Positions 62,026 to 64,000 of a stretch of 64,000 bases of DNA are shown piece after piece. This DNA comes from Hypericum androsaemum (Eukaryota; Streptophyta; Magnoliopsida; Malpighiales; Hypericaceae), in the NCBI GenBank assembly GCA_963995505.1, contig OZ023183.1:18224671-18288670 (forward strand), written 5' to 3'. The position numbers and the translations under genes are program-made. The notes beneath the pieces were generated by a model. The model was given only the letters and a program-made list of their open reading frames with translations. It was not told the origin of the DNA and searched no databases. The stretch's first letter is position 1, and each line of letters opens with the position of its first letter.

Positions 62026-63916
62026 TCATGTTGCGCGTAGCAGAGCCTGCGGACGGGACTTTGCTCTTATTATAGTCTCGTCGCTGTGTCTAATCAATTC
62101 TGACAACTTCCATGGCTTCTGCCATTTCCATTTAAACTGTAGAAGCCACTGATGGTGGCTTCTCTTCCACCTCCATAGCTTTCCACCTTGACCAGCAACT
62201 GTTAATCGTTTCATCGACAGCTGCCCAGGCACCATCTGCTTTACAAGAGAATCCGCTTTCTTTAGGAGAGAATAACCAGATTAAAGAAGAATCTAAATGG
62301 CGAAGGAATTTACCTTCCGCGTCTGATCTATGAATGCAGCTGACTCTCTAACTGTTGCATTCGCAATTCCGGGCGTGTATTTTAGCTGCTTCTGAGCTGG
62401 GACAGACACTGGAGACAAGGGGCCACTCGTGTCATCTGCAAAGTGTTTCAAAGAATTCTGGGGAGTCCCATTTTCGAGTACGGCCTGAAGATTGCAAGGA
62501 AGTTCCATCAATGTGAGGTGAAAAAAGTGGCGTGAAAAGTTGCAAACTGAGCAAATTTGGCCAGAATTAAGCATATGGAATTTTACAGAGGCGGCGTCTT
62601 ACAGAAGGTGGTGTAGCCAAACCAACAGGAATAGCTTGCTCTCTTAACTTGATCTCCTTCTCTACTTCTTTTCTTCTGATCTCACTCTGTCTCAGAAGAC
62701 CCACAAGTTCTTTGAACTGTTCTTTCATTTCCTTGATTTCCATGTCCTTTTCCCATAGTTGGCATCTGTCCAAAGGACACAAATGAGGTGATTAGACTTG
62801 TACAGACGTGTCCAAAGGACCAAAAGTTCTGGACAAGTACCTGGAGTCTCCAAGAGAATTGAACATGTACTGGAGCAAGTTCTTTGCATCTCCCATTGAA
62901 CGCAGCTGATTCCATCGTCCACGACTGGTAAAGGCACGTTCTCGCTCTTCTGCTTCTGAAAGTTGTGATGCCATTGCGACGAGTGAGTTAGATGATATGC
63001 TCAACATACTCTCGAGCGAAGATATTCTGGACATTCTTGCATTAGGAGACATCGAAGAAGCCCTGGAAAAAAGCATAAAAAAGCAATTCGAAGTGAGCCC
63101 GATTTGAAGAACTAACGTCTATTCAATTTGGCCCATTGCAACTTATCATACAAATCACCAGCAACGAAGCTAGGTAACGAGGGTGAGTTGTTGTGACCAA
63201 TACATACCGAGCAAATCCATTCTTTCCTCTTGGAGGACTTAGCCCCTTCGATGCAAATTCATCCACTTGCTTCAATACAGCCAGCTCTTCTGCAAGAGCG
63301 GCTCTCCTGCAGATTACAGCATTAGCGAAAATGAGTTTGTGATGCTTTTTTTTTCCGGGTCAGAACACATTTTACAGGTAGGATTAAACACATACACTTG
63401 ACTTTGCTTCTCATACTCAAAACGCACTTCATGCACATTCACCATGACTTCGAGCTCGTGATCAAGCCAGCGCTGCAATGGTTTCTCGTTGCTCTGCAAA
63501 TGCAATTTTAAGATAAATAATCTGAAACGTCCAAATAGCTTAACAGAAGAAATCTTCAAGGATGGATAAAAAGATCTACCTGTCCATTGGTTGCATGCCC
63601 ATTGGAGACAACTGTGATATGAAAACTTATTAGCAACTAGATTCGCAGAACCCAAAATTTCAAAGAAACTACAATGTTCATTGTACACTCAATCCTCTAT
63701 CAGAAGGAACACAAGATATACTCCTTTCTCAGGTTACAGATCACATAACACATATGGGATGAGTCTATGGTTAGGGGATAAGAAATTTTAAGGACCATCT
63801 GCAAGCAAGTTGTTAAACCTACCAGAACTGTCACGGATAGATGATTTGCGAGCTTCGAGCAGCTCTTTTAGCCTTTTAGTGGCCATTGCAGCCTCTTCAG
63901 TCTTCCTCTGAAGCAC
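62026..63916 (-). CDS. Kinesin-like protein KIN-4A (FRA1), C-terminal part
   Basis: Eight 3' exons are complement(62026-62235, 62314-62484, 62603-62765, 62841-63062, 63208-63306, 63396-63493, 63580-63611, 63823-63916), all GT-AG with consistent phase; they give the last 362 residues. The gene continues beyond 64000, so the motor domain is not in the window. Recognisable blocks are coiled coil (VLQRKTEEAAMATKRLKELL, WLDHELEVMVNVHEVRFEYE, EELAVLKQVDEFASKGLSPP), the linker RASSMSPNARMSRISSLESM, ERERAFTSRGRWNQLRSMGD, a second coiled coil (KEMKEQFKELVGLLRQSE) and the basic Trp-rich tail GGKLWRWKRSHHQWLLQFKW. This is the plant KIN-4A/FRA1 type, a plus-end microtubule motor of the cell cortex needed for cellulose microfibril order and wall delivery. 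The tail is the expected length and unbroken. Confidence 0.95.
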
Positions 63917-64000
63917 CTGAAACAAACAAACATGCTTCCATAAGCAGCTACATTGAACAGACCGACAATCATTGCCACGAGAAATCCAAAAAGCTTTTTG

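Overview
The window is nuclear DNA of a flowering plant, most likely a eudicot. The evidence is GT-AG introns in every multi-exon gene, AT-rich spacers, plant-specific families (WRKY, RD21-type protease with granulin domain, SRC2-type C2 protein, KIN-4 kinesin), the plant TRIM retroelement Cassandra, and plant-type L1 LINEs, Copia elements and tRNA-derived SINEs. I could not name the species.

Seven multi-exon host genes were assembled exon by exon; splice phases agree throughout. (1) SRC2-like C2-domain protein, minus, 1148-2587. (2) MYC/MYB N-terminal-domain ('WNK-related') protein, plus, 6280-7741. (3) RD21-like papain-family protease, minus, 9449-11734. (4) Group IId WRKY factor, plus, 28665-29835. 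(5) Secreted proline-rich LRR protein of the At4g06744 type, plus, 52048-53783. (6) LRR receptor pseudokinase of the At5g67200 type, plus, 57118-59943. (7) 3' part of a KIN-4A/FRA1 kinesin, minus, 62026-63916 and continuing past the window edge. An eighth coding unit, at 35609-36355, is an intronless PPP4R2 retrocopy with an open frame.

The space between genes, above all 12.7-51.8 kb, is a dense layered transposon landscape in which many insertions keep legible target-site duplications (TSDs). It holds a 3.6-kb 5'-truncated LINE (16.0-19.6 kb); several shorter LINE tails; two copies of one SINE; a 6-kb decayed Copia element (37.5-43.5 kb) with a MITE in only one LTR; two Cassandra copies, one split by a solo LTR; two elements with TTA TSDs (PIF/Harbinger-like); and at least eight foldback, Mutator-like non-autonomous elements, most with exact or near-exact 9-bp TSDs. 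A further family with GGGGAC termini carries a roughly 21-bp minisatellite built on ATATTGG. One member has captured an exon-intron-exon fragment of a polygalacturonase-like (GH28) gene.

The genes do not form an operon-like or metabolic cluster. Several relate loosely to stress, defence or cell-wall biology (SRC2, RD21, WRKY, LRR proteins, FRA1), but their adjacency looks incidental. The most unusual structures are the three-layer nest around the PPP4R2 retrogene, the GH28-capturing minisatellite element, and the foldback element with a (TCC)n core.
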